Made by a program: the position numbers and the translations under genes
The notes under the pieces: model-generated
Told to the model about the DNA's origin: nothing
Seen by the model: only the letters and a program-made list of their open reading frames with translations
Database searches by the model: none
Assembly: GCA_002402125.1 (NCBI GenBank)
Contig: NVVG01000159.1
Coordinates: 1-6,618, forward strand
Source of the DNA: Moraxellaceae bacterium
GTDB taxonomy: Bacteria > Pseudomonadota > Gammaproteobacteria > Pseudomonadales > Ketobacteraceae
Direction: 5' to 3'
Length of the DNA stretch: 6,618 nucleotides
Part shown: piece by piece, positions 1 through 6,448 of the stretch
How positions within the stretch are numbered: position 1 is the first letter of the stretch
Layout: the number at the start of each line of letters is the position of its first letter

Positions 1-190
1 TGGCTGGAGCCTTTTTAGCTGCGGCTTTCTTGGCTGGAGCCTTTTTAGCTGCTGCTTTCTTAGCTGGAGCCTTCTTAGCTGGAGCCTTCTTAGCTACTGC
101 CTTTTTCTTGGCTGGAGCCTTTTTAGCTGCGGCTTTCTTGGCTGGAGCCTTCTTAGCTACTGCCTTTTTCTTGGCTGGAGCCTTTTTCTT
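1..190 (-). repeat. In-frame tandem repeats encoding the AKKAPAKKAAA-type tail
   Basis: The 3' end of the H1-like gene is built from 15- and 18-base modules that read KKAPA, KKAAA and KKKAVA on the minus strand. The 30 bases at 1-30 recur identically at 109-138. The 47 bases at 78-124 recur identically at 141-187, a 63-base offset. The near-identity at the DNA level, and not only in the protein, points to recent duplication by slippage or unequal recombination. The array continues past the left edge. Confidence 0.85.
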
Positions 191-802
191 AGGTGCTGTT
201 GCGGCTTTTTGGCGCTTAGCTTCTTTCTTCTCTAAGCCTTTAACTTTGGCAGAAGCTTTCTTTGCCGCAGATTTTACCTTAGTTGCAGAAGATTTAGCCT
301 TAGACTTGGACTTCTTAACATCAGTCTTTTCACGGCCTTTACGCCATTTGGCTTCAAAAGCAGCAACTGCTTTCTTCAGATCCGTCTCAGCACGAGCAGT
401 CAAGGACTCAGCATAGTCTTTGGCAGCAGCTATAGCGGTTTCTTCAAGTTCCTTAACAGCAGCTTCAGCCATTAGAATTGCGTGACGTACTTTAGTTCCA
501 CGAAGCTTTTCGCGACCAGTTTTAGCTTTAGCAGCTAATTTGGCAACGTCATTCTTTGCCTTAGCAGCTGATTTAGCAGCTGCTTTAGTACCGACTTTTT
601 TAGCAGCTTTTTTAGCCGCTTCAGAAGCCTTTTTAGCAGCATTAATTTGCTTGGCTAAAGCGGCTGCTTCTTTCGTTAATTTATCTACAGTTTCCTGTGC
701 TTTTGAAAGAGCACTATTGGATACCGCAGGCTTCATTTTAGCAGCAGGAGCTGCCTTTTTTGCGACTGGTTTGCGACCTGCAGCTTTCTTAGCTTTAGCC
801 AT
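1..802 (-). CDS. Histone H1-like / AlgP-like Lys-Ala-rich DNA-binding protein, C-terminus cut by window edge
   Basis: The frame is open from an ATG at 800-802 to the left edge, giving 267 codons and no stop, so the C-terminus is missing. An AGGAGA ribosome binding site (811-816) sits 8 bases before the ATG. Residues 1-35 are basic (MAKAKKAAGRKPVAKKAA...). Residues 36-155 look alpha-helical and coiled-coil-prone with mixed charge, including KVRHAILMAEAAVKELEET and the only Trp (about residue 153). Residues 155-202 are Lys/Ser/Ala-rich. From about residue 203 the tail consists of repeats such as KKAPAKKAAA and KKKAVAKKAPA. This architecture is that of bacterial histone H1-like proteins, including the tail of Pseudomonas AlgP, which bind DNA through Lys/Ala/Pro tails. 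The globular part is not clearly AlgP, so no symbol is given. A role in nucleoid binding or regulation is inferred from composition. The frame was checked codon by codon. The plus-strand Ala/Phe/Leu-rich frames here are antisense shadows. Confidence 0.85.
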   Translation of the reverse strand, partial: MAKAKKAAGRKPVAKKAAPAAKMKPAVSNSALSKAQETVDKLTKEAAALAKQINAAKKASEAAKKAAKKVGTKAAAKSAAKAKNDVAKLAAKAKTGREKLRGTKVRHAILMAEAAVKELEETAIAAAKDYAESLTARAETDLKKAVAAFEAKWRKGREKTDVKKSKSKAKSSATKVKSAAKKASAKVKGLEKKEAKRQKAATAPKKKAPAKKKAVAKKAPAKKAAAKKAPAKKKAVAKKAPAKKAPAKKAAAKKAPAKKAAAKKAPA

Positions 803-1338
803 GATTTATATCTCCTCAGCGATGACATCTCTATAAAGGTAGGTAACATTAAAAGCCGATATTGGCTCACTCAGATTACTCACCTCTAAAAAAAGTAGCA
901 CAAAAAAACAATTGTGCGACGTACACCTATAAATAATATTTAATAAATTATTTATTACCAGCCAATTACGTGTTTTTTTTACATAATTGATAGTTTTTTT
1001 AAGTTTTTTTCGTTTTTTTTCCAAAAAAGTCAATTTTTCAAAAAATCACATCGATTTTATCACTGCCTCAAGAAATTTCAGCTGAATCAAATCTCACAAA
1101 AAAAGAAAAACGAAATCGTGATTCCCTACAAAATCTACTTTTTTAAAAATCATATTACGCGTTTTTTGTATGCCCTCTCATTTAAAAACCATTACCACCA
1201 AAAGACAAAATCCAGGGGCTGTATGGTGGAATGATTGATGATTTTTGGAAACTTTTGCCAGCAATTGCTCTCTATTAAATTGCTCTCTGACAAAGTCACA
1301 ATTGATCATCCAATTCTGTCTAAATCAACCGGTTTTTT
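803..1338. other. Gene-free AT-rich intergenic region between the H1-like gene and the adk terminator
   Basis: This stretch of more than 500 bases has no credible gene. A minus-strand frame at 806-1033 starts at TTG without a ribosome binding site, runs through poly-T/poly-A and is rejected. The stretch presumably carries the promoter of the H1-like gene, but I find no hexamer pair close enough to consensus to name one. The best weak option is TTGGCT (960-965, minus strand) with an AT-rich candidate -10 near 937-943. It also contains phased A/T tracts, an 11-base direct repeat (1263-1273 and 1278-1288) and a small dyad, gcacaa (898-903) with ttgtgc (912-917). I see no RNA gene. Confidence 0.7.
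973..1045. promoter_or_regulatory. Helically phased A/T-tracts, predicted intrinsically curved DNA upstream of the H1-like gene
   Basis: Runs of T occur at 973-980 (8), 994-1000 (7), 1004-1010 (7) and 1013-1020 (8), followed by A at 1023-1028 (6), T at 1034-1038 (5) and A at 1040-1045 (6). Starts of the T runs are 21, 10 and 9 bases apart, that is, two, one and one helical turns. Phased A-tracts of this length are the known sequence cause of intrinsic DNA curvature and are favoured by nucleoid proteins such as H-NS/MvaT and by UP-element contacts. The tract lies about 170-240 bases upstream of the ATG at 802, so a promoter-modulating role for that gene is inferred. Confidence 0.6.
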
Positions 1339-1402
1339 CATAACAATTCAGGCATAAAAAAAGGGAGCAAATGCTCCCTTTTTTTATGCCTGAATTGTTA
1401 TG
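1339..1402 (-). terminator. Intrinsic terminator of adk embedded in a 31-bp-arm perfect inverted repeat
   Basis: The core hairpin is GGGAGCA/TGCTCCC (1363-1369 with 1372-1378, two-base loop), followed on the minus strand by seven T (complement of 1356-1362). It begins six bases after the adk stop codon, so it terminates adk transcripts. Seven T also follow the stem on the plus strand (1379-1385), so the element is symmetric. Pairing continues without a mismatch outward through the T/A tracts to 1339 and 1402, giving 31 perfect base pairs. No plus-strand gene is visible that would need the opposite direction. Confidence 0.9.
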
Positions 1403-1407
1403 GATAT

Positions 1408-2064
<657 letters not shown>

Positions 2065-2175
2065 TTAACACTCCGGTTTAGTTTTATAAAATTAGCGAAC
2101 TCTGCACAGTTCATTGCATCCTACGATTGTCACGATGGGTAATCGCAGAACAATAATGCAGATGCTCTGAATATT

Positions 2176-2201
2176 GTTTATCTCCCACATTGGGAATAAA
2201 C
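2176..2201 (-). promoter_or_regulatory. Imperfect hairpin in the presumed adk leader
   Basis: An inverted repeat pairs gtttat (2176-2181) with ataaac (2196-2201) and tccca (2183-2187) with tggga (2191-2195). This gives 11 base pairs with one bulged base (2182) and a three-base loop. It lies about 115-140 bases upstream of the adk start and is not followed by a T run on the minus strand, so it is not a normal intrinsic terminator of the HDOD gene. It could be a leader structure or an operator; the function is unknown. Confidence 0.35.
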
Positions 2202-2247
2202 CAATTGAAGTAAAGCTAACAACAAAGAAAGCTTATCGATTTAGGGT

Positions 2248-2256
2248 ATTTTAGCA
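2248..2256 (-). promoter_or_regulatory. Candidate extended -10 promoter element for adk
   Basis: The minus strand reads TGCTAAAAT here: a TG dinucleotide one base ahead of TAAAAT, five of six bases matching TATAAT. No good -35 is seen 16-18 bases upstream, but extended -10 promoters can work without one. It would start transcription near 2241 and give a leader of about 180 bases. Inferred from the motif alone. Confidence 0.35.
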
Positions 2257-2317
2257 TAAGGATAGGTTCGCAAACATACACAGGTCCACGATGGAGTACA
2301 AGCCCAAACTCAATGAT

Positions 2318-3745
2318 TTATGCTGCCATCCGTCCAGCTAAGTCATCGATTTCCCCACACATTTCCATAACATTCATAAATAACTCGTCTAATTCTTTAA
2401 TAGTCAGCAAATTAAATGCTTCTAACGAGCCGCCCGGCATTACTTCGGACGCAAAGACACCACAATCGCCAATTCCTTCTCGCGCTAACAATTGATTACT
2501 GATTTGAATGATTTTTACATAATCACAATGTTGGCCCGAATAGTCTCTATCGTGGTGGTGATCACAGCACGCAACTACTTCCCCAGGCATATTCCAACTT
2601 TCCATTAACCAACTTCCAACCTGACTATGCCCTAAAGCAATCACCTGCTGAGCTTGCCCCAGTCCAATAATACGTTTTTCTAATACGTGTAAACTTTCCG
2701 TTGGGTGGGTTTCCACTAGCTTATTCAACATGTTAAATTCCGGTGGGAACAGATGCCCGATAAGCAACACCCCCATGTTATGCAACAAACCTCCCAAATA
2801 TGCCAGGGATGGGTTAACTCTTCCTGAATCACCCACTTTTCGCGCGATAGCTTGAGACAACATGGCAGAATAAAGTGCATGACGCCAAAATGCTTTCAAA
2901 CCCAAGGGACCTTCTTTATCGATGTTAAACACTTTAGAGGAAGCAATACCGAGAGCAATATTGCTCACTAGATCAAAACCCAGCACCCGAGTAATCGCAT
3001 CCTGCACCGAATTAATCTTGCCGCTATAGCCATAATAAGGGGAACCAGCGTAACGCATTACTTGCATAGCAATACTTGGATCCAATTCCACCACTTCGGA
3101 CAACTGTTCAGCCGTTGTTTCCGGATCATTCACCAAGTGGATAATCTGGTAGGCCATAGGTGGCATTGCGGGCAATCTATTCACCCGCAAAAGTTTTTCC
3201 TTTATCTCTTCGACCGTTGAATGCTGAGCACCCTCTTGCACAACGGGAATATCCAGTTGTTCATCGACGACCCTAGGATTAGAAATGGTTGCTTTCGGCG
3301 CTGAGGTACATAGAAATTGGAAATCTTCGCCATCCAAGCTAACCAAACTATTATGCGAGCCACATTTAAAAAACACCCGCTGATTAGTCATTAGATTTTT
3401 ATCGATAATCAAGGGTATTTTATAAGCACCACCCAAAGGCGGATAAGCACCGGGTTCAACATCATCAAACCACTCAGATAAGGTTTCCGTATCTGTTACC
3501 ACATTAAACTGGCGCCGCAACATGCCATTTAAGCGATTTACATCCAGTTCATGGGTTAACGGTGTAACAGTCATTAGCAATCCATTCTTATCACTGCGCA
3601 ATAAAGTAGGCACGGCAATATAACGAGCATCTAAGCCTAACTCTCGCTCCAGCACTCGAAGACACTCTTCTCGACGATGAGGGTGCACTTTATAAGACAC
3701 TCCAGCCGTTTCCAAATAACGTTTGATAGATGTTGCTAATATCAT
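2318..3745 (-). CDS. YbaK-like (aminoacyl-tRNA deacylase family) domain fused to an HDOD domain, probable signalling protein
   Basis: 475 residues, no signal peptide or membrane segment, so cytoplasmic. Residues about 1-150 resemble the YbaK/ProX prolyl-tRNA editing fold: the stretch GGAYKIPLIIDKNLMTNQ (105-122) followed by VFFKCGSHNSLVSL fits the end of that fold. Residues about 180-400 form an HDOD domain: LPAMPPMAYQIIHLVNDP (191-208), then LDPSIAMQVMRYAGSPYYG, the helix RHALYSAMLSQAIARK (288-303), GGLLHNMG (318-325), GHSQVGSWL (372-380) and CDHHHD (394-399). The hallmark HD pair is HN (322-323), so metal-dependent phosphodiesterase activity is unlikely, as in many HDOD proteins that act by protein contacts. 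The fusion architecture is known in gammaproteobacteria; its exact role is unknown to me, and regulation or stress signalling is an inference. The ATG (3743-3745) follows GAGG (3753-3756) by seven bases. It stands alone between two spacers. Confidence 0.85.
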   Translation of the reverse strand: MILATSIKRYLETAGVSYKVHPHRREECLRVLERELGLDARYIAVPTLLRSDKNGLLMTVTPLTHELDVNRLNGMLRRQFNVVTDTETLSEWFDDVEPGAYPPLGGAYKIPLIIDKNLMTNQRVFFKCGSHNSLVSLDGEDFQFLCTSAPKATISNPRVVDEQLDIPVVQEGAQHSTVEEIKEKLLRVNRLPAMPPMAYQIIHLVNDPETTAEQLSEVVELDPSIAMQVMRYAGSPYYGYSGKINSVQDAITRVLGFDLVSNIALGIASSKVFNIDKEGPLGLKAFWRHALYSAMLSQAIARKVGDSGRVNPSLAYLGGLLHNMGVLLIGHLFPPEFNMLNKLVETHPTESLHVLEKRIIGLGQAQQVIALGHSQVGSWLMESWNMPGEVVACCDHHHDRDYSGQHCDYVKIIQISNQLLAREGIGDCGVFASEVMPGGSLEAFNLLTIKELDELFMNVMEMCGEIDDLAGRMAA

Positions 3746-3757
3746 GACTCAGCCTCA

Positions 3758-3784
3758 CTAATAACCCTTATCTCTAGTTATTAG
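3758..3784 (-). promoter_or_regulatory. Dyad immediately upstream of the HDOD gene ribosome binding site
   Basis: Perfect eight-base arms ctaataac (3758-3765) and gttattag (3777-3784) are separated by 11 bases. The left arm lies two bases from the GAGG ribosome binding site of the HDOD gene. It could be an operator or a 5' leader hairpin that modulates translation. No confident promoter hexamers could be assigned next to it. Confidence 0.35.
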
Positions 3785-3864
3785 ATTAGCTCCAATCAGA
3801 CGTGATTACCTCATAAATGATGCTGTTTTGCTCATCGTAACGAACAAGTCTCCATCTCAATGTG

Positions 3865-3878
3865 ACCTTGCGCAAGGT
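3865..3878. promoter_or_regulatory. Perfect 14-bp palindrome in the spacer between ccmI and the HDOD gene
   Basis: The sequence accttgcgcaaggt is a perfect palindrome about 120 bases upstream of the HDOD start. It has no following T run, so it is not an obvious terminator. Its size fits a dimeric regulator site. A shorter dyad, ctgac-tag-gtcag (3898-3910), lies just beyond it. No binding protein can be named from the sequence. Confidence 0.35.
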
Positions 3879-3949
3879 TCATTGTAAAAGTGCAAACCTG
3901 ACTAGGTCAGCATATAACTAGAAAGCACATAAAGCCCTTCTGTAAACAG

Positions 3950-4043
3950 GAATCTATCTTAAGAGGTTCATTTTAGAGAAGCTTTTTAAAGAGCTATATT
4001 AAGGAGCTATATTAAAGAACTAGATTAAGGAACCCTCCTTAAG
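3950..4043. repeat. Degenerate 13-bp tandem repeat array overlapping the ccmI stop codon
   Basis: Units begin with G(A/G) and end in TTAA(G/A): gaatctatcttaa (3950), gaggttcattttaga (3963, 15 bases), gaagctttttaaa (3978), gagctatattaag (3991), gagctatattaaa (4004), gaactagattaag (4017) and gaaccctccttaag (4030, 14 bases). The rough consensus is gaactatattaag. The two central units differ at a single base. The last unit contains the ccmI stop codon (4039-4041), so the array starts inside the gene end and extends downstream of it. A short stem, ttaagga (4025-4031) with tccttaa (4036-4042), is formed by neighbouring units but lacks a T run, so no convincing terminator follows the ccm genes. Confidence 0.7.
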
Positions 4044-5325
4044 GAACTAATGCATCGATATTGATAATCACCGACCGCGTCGACGCACTTTCCCCGTGCA
4101 GATCAATCACGCTACTTTGCCCAATTAAATCCCCCGATACGGGTATCGCATTATTACTCGGCGATACCCTGGCTTTTACGATCACATTAGACGCCATAGA
4201 TAAACGAAACTGTGGTGTCACCGCCTGCTCGTCACCTAATATGACGTTGAGCGGTAAAGCTTCAACCGTGGTTTTGATCGCCGCCAAGGGCATTTTGGGG
4301 CCATCAGCATGTTGAGCATACACAAACAACGTATCTTTAGGGTTTAGCATACTGCGTAATGCCGGATCAATATCCACCGTCACCTGAATTTGAATAGCTG
4401 CGGCGGGGGAATCCACCTCTCCAGCAATGCGTTTTTTAGCGGCAGCGATACTTCTATGTAGTACGTCTATTTTTTCTTGCGGCATATTGGATTGCGTCGA
4501 AACCGCGAGTAATTGTTCCCAGTACATCAATGATTGTTCAAAGCGACCACTATAAAACTCTGCCATGCCTAACATTGCCAACGCCTGCATATTATTTTGG
4601 TCGTTTCTTAGTACATTGATAAGCAATGTTTCACTTTCTTGTGTTACTCCTCCTTCAGCAAGCTCAATTAACACCTGCGCTAATGCCATCTGATAGGTTG
4701 GGTTCCCGGGTTGAATACGATAAGCATGCCGCAACGCTTTTTCTGATTGCTCCCCAGCCTGCATCTGCAGATACCCCATGCCCAACATATGCCAAATATT
4801 GGCATCATCTGGGTTCTCTTGCGCTTCTCGTTGGAGTGCAGTCACAAATTCCAATAGAGTGCGCGTAGAAGTGCCAGTTTCAGGTTTGTTCCCTGCAAGC
4901 AAGTCGACCAAAACCGGCGCCATTTCCTCGCGCAATTCGAGCCAATTATGCACTGCGGCATTATTTTCCTCGTGATAATAAAACCCATAAGACATTAGAG
5001 GGATGATAATAAATACAGCAATCGTCGCAATCACACCCGATGTCACCCGCGCTGCACTGTCAACCCCGCTGTCATCGCTTGGAACATCCCCTAACAGGCC
5101 AATTTCCAGTTCTATTTTAAGCTGTTCAAATTCTTCTTGGGAAATCGTCGCAGTTGCCAAATCAAGCTCAATTTCTTTTACCCGATCTTGAAACACCGAG
5201 GAATTCACCGAATTTCTCGATATATCCTGTTGAGCGATATCCTCTGCATTTCTCGTCAACAAAGGCCCAACAATCATAGCCGCCGCCAATAACGCCATCA
5301 CCAACATTACAACCATCAGTAACAT
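4039..5325 (-). CDS. ccmI: Cytochrome c maturation protein CcmI (CycH), TPR apocytochrome c chaperone
   Basis: In System I, CcmI binds the C-terminus of apocytochrome c and presents it to the CcmF/CcmH heme ligation complex at the periplasmic face of the inner membrane. The 428-residue product has the family layout. A first membrane segment spans residues about 2-24, followed by a charged coiled-coil-like loop (about 43-78, RVKEIELDLATATISQEEFE). A second membrane segment is at about 95-113. A periplasmic part then carries TPR-like repeats, for example NIWHMLGMGYLQMQAGEQSE (176-195) and ALAMLGMAEFYSGRFEQSLM (248-267). The C-terminal domain (about 308-428) is the beta-rich region seen in long CcmI proteins (LRSMLNPKDTLFVYAQHADG, 323-342). 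Its ATG (5323-5325) shares one base with the ccmH TAA stop, indicating translational coupling. AGAGGA (5335-5340) supplies the ribosome binding site. The final codons lie within a 13-bp repeat array. Confidence 0.93.
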   Translation of the reverse strand: MLLMVVMLVMALLAAAMIVGPLLTRNAEDIAQQDISRNSVNSSVFQDRVKEIELDLATATISQEEFEQLKIELEIGLLGDVPSDDSGVDSAARVTSGVIATIAVFIIIPLMSYGFYYHEENNAAVHNWLELREEMAPVLVDLLAGNKPETGTSTRTLLEFVTALQREAQENPDDANIWHMLGMGYLQMQAGEQSEKALRHAYRIQPGNPTYQMALAQVLIELAEGGVTQESETLLINVLRNDQNNMQALAMLGMAEFYSGRFEQSLMYWEQLLAVSTQSNMPQEKIDVLHRSIAAAKKRIAGEVDSPAAAIQIQVTVDIDPALRSMLNPKDTLFVYAQHADGPKMPLAAIKTTVEALPLNVILGDEQAVTPQFRLSMASNVIVKARVSPSNNAIPVSGDLIGQSSVIDLHGESASTRSVIINIDALVP

Positions 5326-5828
5326 TATTTACTATCCTCTTTTTCATCTTTCTGTTGGCCATACTGTTTTAACAATGCTTCTACACGTTGTTTTTGATCG
5401 GTCGTCACATCATGCTGTGACGACAGCTTAACACTGGCGCGTTTACGCACAACCAAGGTCACAACAACCATCAACAGCAATACAAACGGACCAAACCACA
5501 AAACCCAGGTATTCTTTGTCACTGGTGGACGGTAGGTAATAAAATCCCCATAACGCTCCACCATATAGGCCGTAATATCTTCTTTAGATCGACCCTCACG
5601 CAACAATTTATAGGCTCGATCCTTAATATCCTTCGCCAAGCCCGCATTTGAATCTGCAATATTCTGATTTTGACACTTGGGACACCGAAGCTCTTGCATC
5701 AAAACATGAAAATCTTCTGTTTGCTGCGGATCATCGAACTCATAGACATCGATAGCCGCATATGCCGTGACGGATAAAGGTAATAACACCGCCATTGTTA
5801 ATATCCAACGGACCAATAACGTTCTCAC
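5325..5828 (-). CDS. ccmH: Cytochrome c maturation protein CcmH (CcmL-type thiol oxidoreductase)
   Basis: A membrane-anchored periplasmic thiol-disulfide protein that, with CcmG, keeps the CxxCH cysteines of apocytochrome c reduced for heme attachment. I prefer the GTG at 5826-5828, which overlaps the ccmG TGA as GTGA. It gives 167 residues starting with a clean signal peptide (MRTLLVRWILTMAVLLPLSV, then TAYA-A). A GGGGGTG site (complement of 5833-5839) lies four bases upstream. A longer frame from GTG at 5882 would add 18 residues (MEKQSFCYMGIHIRWGWG) that lack a good ribosome binding site and spoil the signal peptide. The family motif ELRCPKCQNQNIADSNA places the redox cysteines at 49 and 52. 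A membrane helix is at about 108-128 (WVLWFGPFVLLLMVVVTLVV), followed by a short charged tail. It is the short form, without a fused TPR domain, consistent with a separate ccmI next door. Confidence 0.93.
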   Translation of the reverse strand: MRTLLVRWILTMAVLLPLSVTAYAAIDVYEFDDPQQTEDFHVLMQELRCPKCQNQNIADSNAGLAKDIKDRAYKLLREGRSKEDITAYMVERYGDFITYRPPVTKNTWVLWFGPFVLLLMVVVTLVVRKRASVKLSSQHDVTTDQKQRVEALLKQYGQQKDEKEDSK

Positions 5829-6361
5829 GCCCCACCCCCATCTGATATGGATGCCCATATAGCAGAAAGACTGTTTTTCCACGCTCGCTCTGAAACGATA
5901 CCGACATGTCGGTGACGAATCACTCCCGCCGCATCAATAAAATACGTTTCTGGTGCCCCATAAACCCCAAGATCCAATCCCAGGTCGCCTTTTTCATCAA
6001 AAATCACCGCTGAGTATGGGTTATGGAATTTCTGCAAATAAGCCAGTGCATCCGGCCGCTCATCCTTATAATCCAATCCAATTATGTTAACGCCTTGCTT
6101 GGCTAATTCGATCAACATGGGGTGCTCTACACGGCAAGATGGACACCATGTCGCCCAAACATTGAGTAACATCGGCCCTTTAAGATCTTGCTGGGTAATT
6201 ATTGTCGTTGCATCAATAAGCGAAGGTAGCGAAAACGCCGGTACCTTTTGATCTAACCGCGCTGAAGGCAGGTGACGCGGGTCATTCTCTAGACCTTTTG
6301 CCAAGAAAGCCGCCATCACTACAAATAACATCAAGGGAATGCCAAATCGCATCCATTTCAT
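5825..6361 (-). CDS. ccmG: Thiol:disulfide interchange protein CcmG (DsbE)
   Basis: A periplasmic, membrane-anchored thioredoxin-fold reductase that receives electrons from DsbD/CcdA and reduces apocytochrome c or CcmH during heme ligation. From the ATG at 6359-6361 the protein has 178 residues. An N-terminal anchor (MKWMRFGIPLMLFVVMAAFL) is followed by VPAFSLPSL (40-48). The active site is WCPSC with cysteines at 73 and 76, within LLNVWATWCPSCRVEHP. Next come LDYKDERPDALAYLQ and the conserved GLDLGVYGAPET (128-139) with cis-Pro 137. The match to the E. coli DsbE pattern is close throughout. A GGAG site seven bases upstream favours this start. An ATG at 6394 would add 11 residues (MNWCSHQWRLS) without a ribosome binding site. 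The stop overlaps the ccmH start. It heads the visible ccmG-H-I operon; ccmF is not found directly upstream, which is unusual. Confidence 0.95.
   Translation of the reverse strand: MKWMRFGIPLMLFVVMAAFLAKGLENDPRHLPSARLDQKVPAFSLPSLIDATTIITQQDLKGPMLLNVWATWCPSCRVEHPMLIELAKQGVNIIGLDYKDERPDALAYLQKFHNPYSAVIFDEKGDLGLDLGVYGAPETYFIDAAGVIRHRHVGIVSERAWKNSLSAIWASISDGGGA
5833..5839 (-). promoter_or_regulatory. ccmH: Ribosome binding site deciding the ccmH GTG start
   Basis: On the minus strand GGGGGTG can pair along its length with the 16S anti-Shine-Dalgarno if one G:U wobble replaces the usual A:U pair. It lies four bases before the GTG at 5828, a slightly short gap. It is inside the last codons of ccmG, consistent with coupled translation. 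Confidence 0.45.
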
Positions 6362-6368
6362 ACTCAAT

Positions 6369-6372
6369 CTCC
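6369..6372 (-). promoter_or_regulatory. ccmG: Ribosome binding site deciding the ccmG start
   Basis: GGAG on the minus strand is seven bases before the ATG at 6361, while the upstream in-frame ATG at 6394 has no comparable site. This is why the shorter ccmG is annotated. Confidence 0.6.
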
Positions 6373-6390
6373 ATTGGTGTGAACACCAAT
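6373..6390 (-). promoter_or_regulatory. Perfect 8-bp dyad abutting the ccmG ribosome binding site
   Basis: Arms attggtgt (6373-6380) and acaccaat (6383-6390) pair perfectly around two central bases. The dyad touches the GGAG ribosome binding site of ccmG. It may be a repressor operator or a small RNA hairpin in the leader; neither can be distinguished from sequence alone. Confidence 0.4.
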
Positions 6391-6448
6391 TCATCTAAAT
6401 TCTCGTACCGAAAATTCGCAATACTTATAAAGCACTATGCGACCAGTA

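Noticed and set aside
30..836. Plus-strand Ala/Phe/Leu-rich open frames at 30-416 and 540-836
   Set aside because: They are antisense readings of the Lys/Ala codons of the H1-like gene (AAG/AAA and GCN read as Phe/Leu and Ala-type codons) and have no ribosome binding site or family resemblance.
806..1033. Minus-strand 75-codon frame just upstream of the H1-like gene
   Set aside because: It starts at TTG without a ribosome binding site, consists of poly-A/poly-T-derived Lys and Phe, and covers the probable promoter and ribosome binding site of the real gene.
973..1045. T runs considered as an intrinsic terminator
   Set aside because: No GC-rich stem precedes any of the T runs on either strand, so phased curvature is the better reading.
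4025..4042. Hairpin at the ccmI stop considered as the operon terminator
   Set aside because: It has only seven mostly A:T pairs, overlaps the stop codon and has no T run after it; it is better explained by adjacent repeat units.
3950..4043. 13-bp array considered as a CRISPR array
   Set aside because: Units are contiguous, without unique spacers, far too short and too degenerate, and no cas genes are present.
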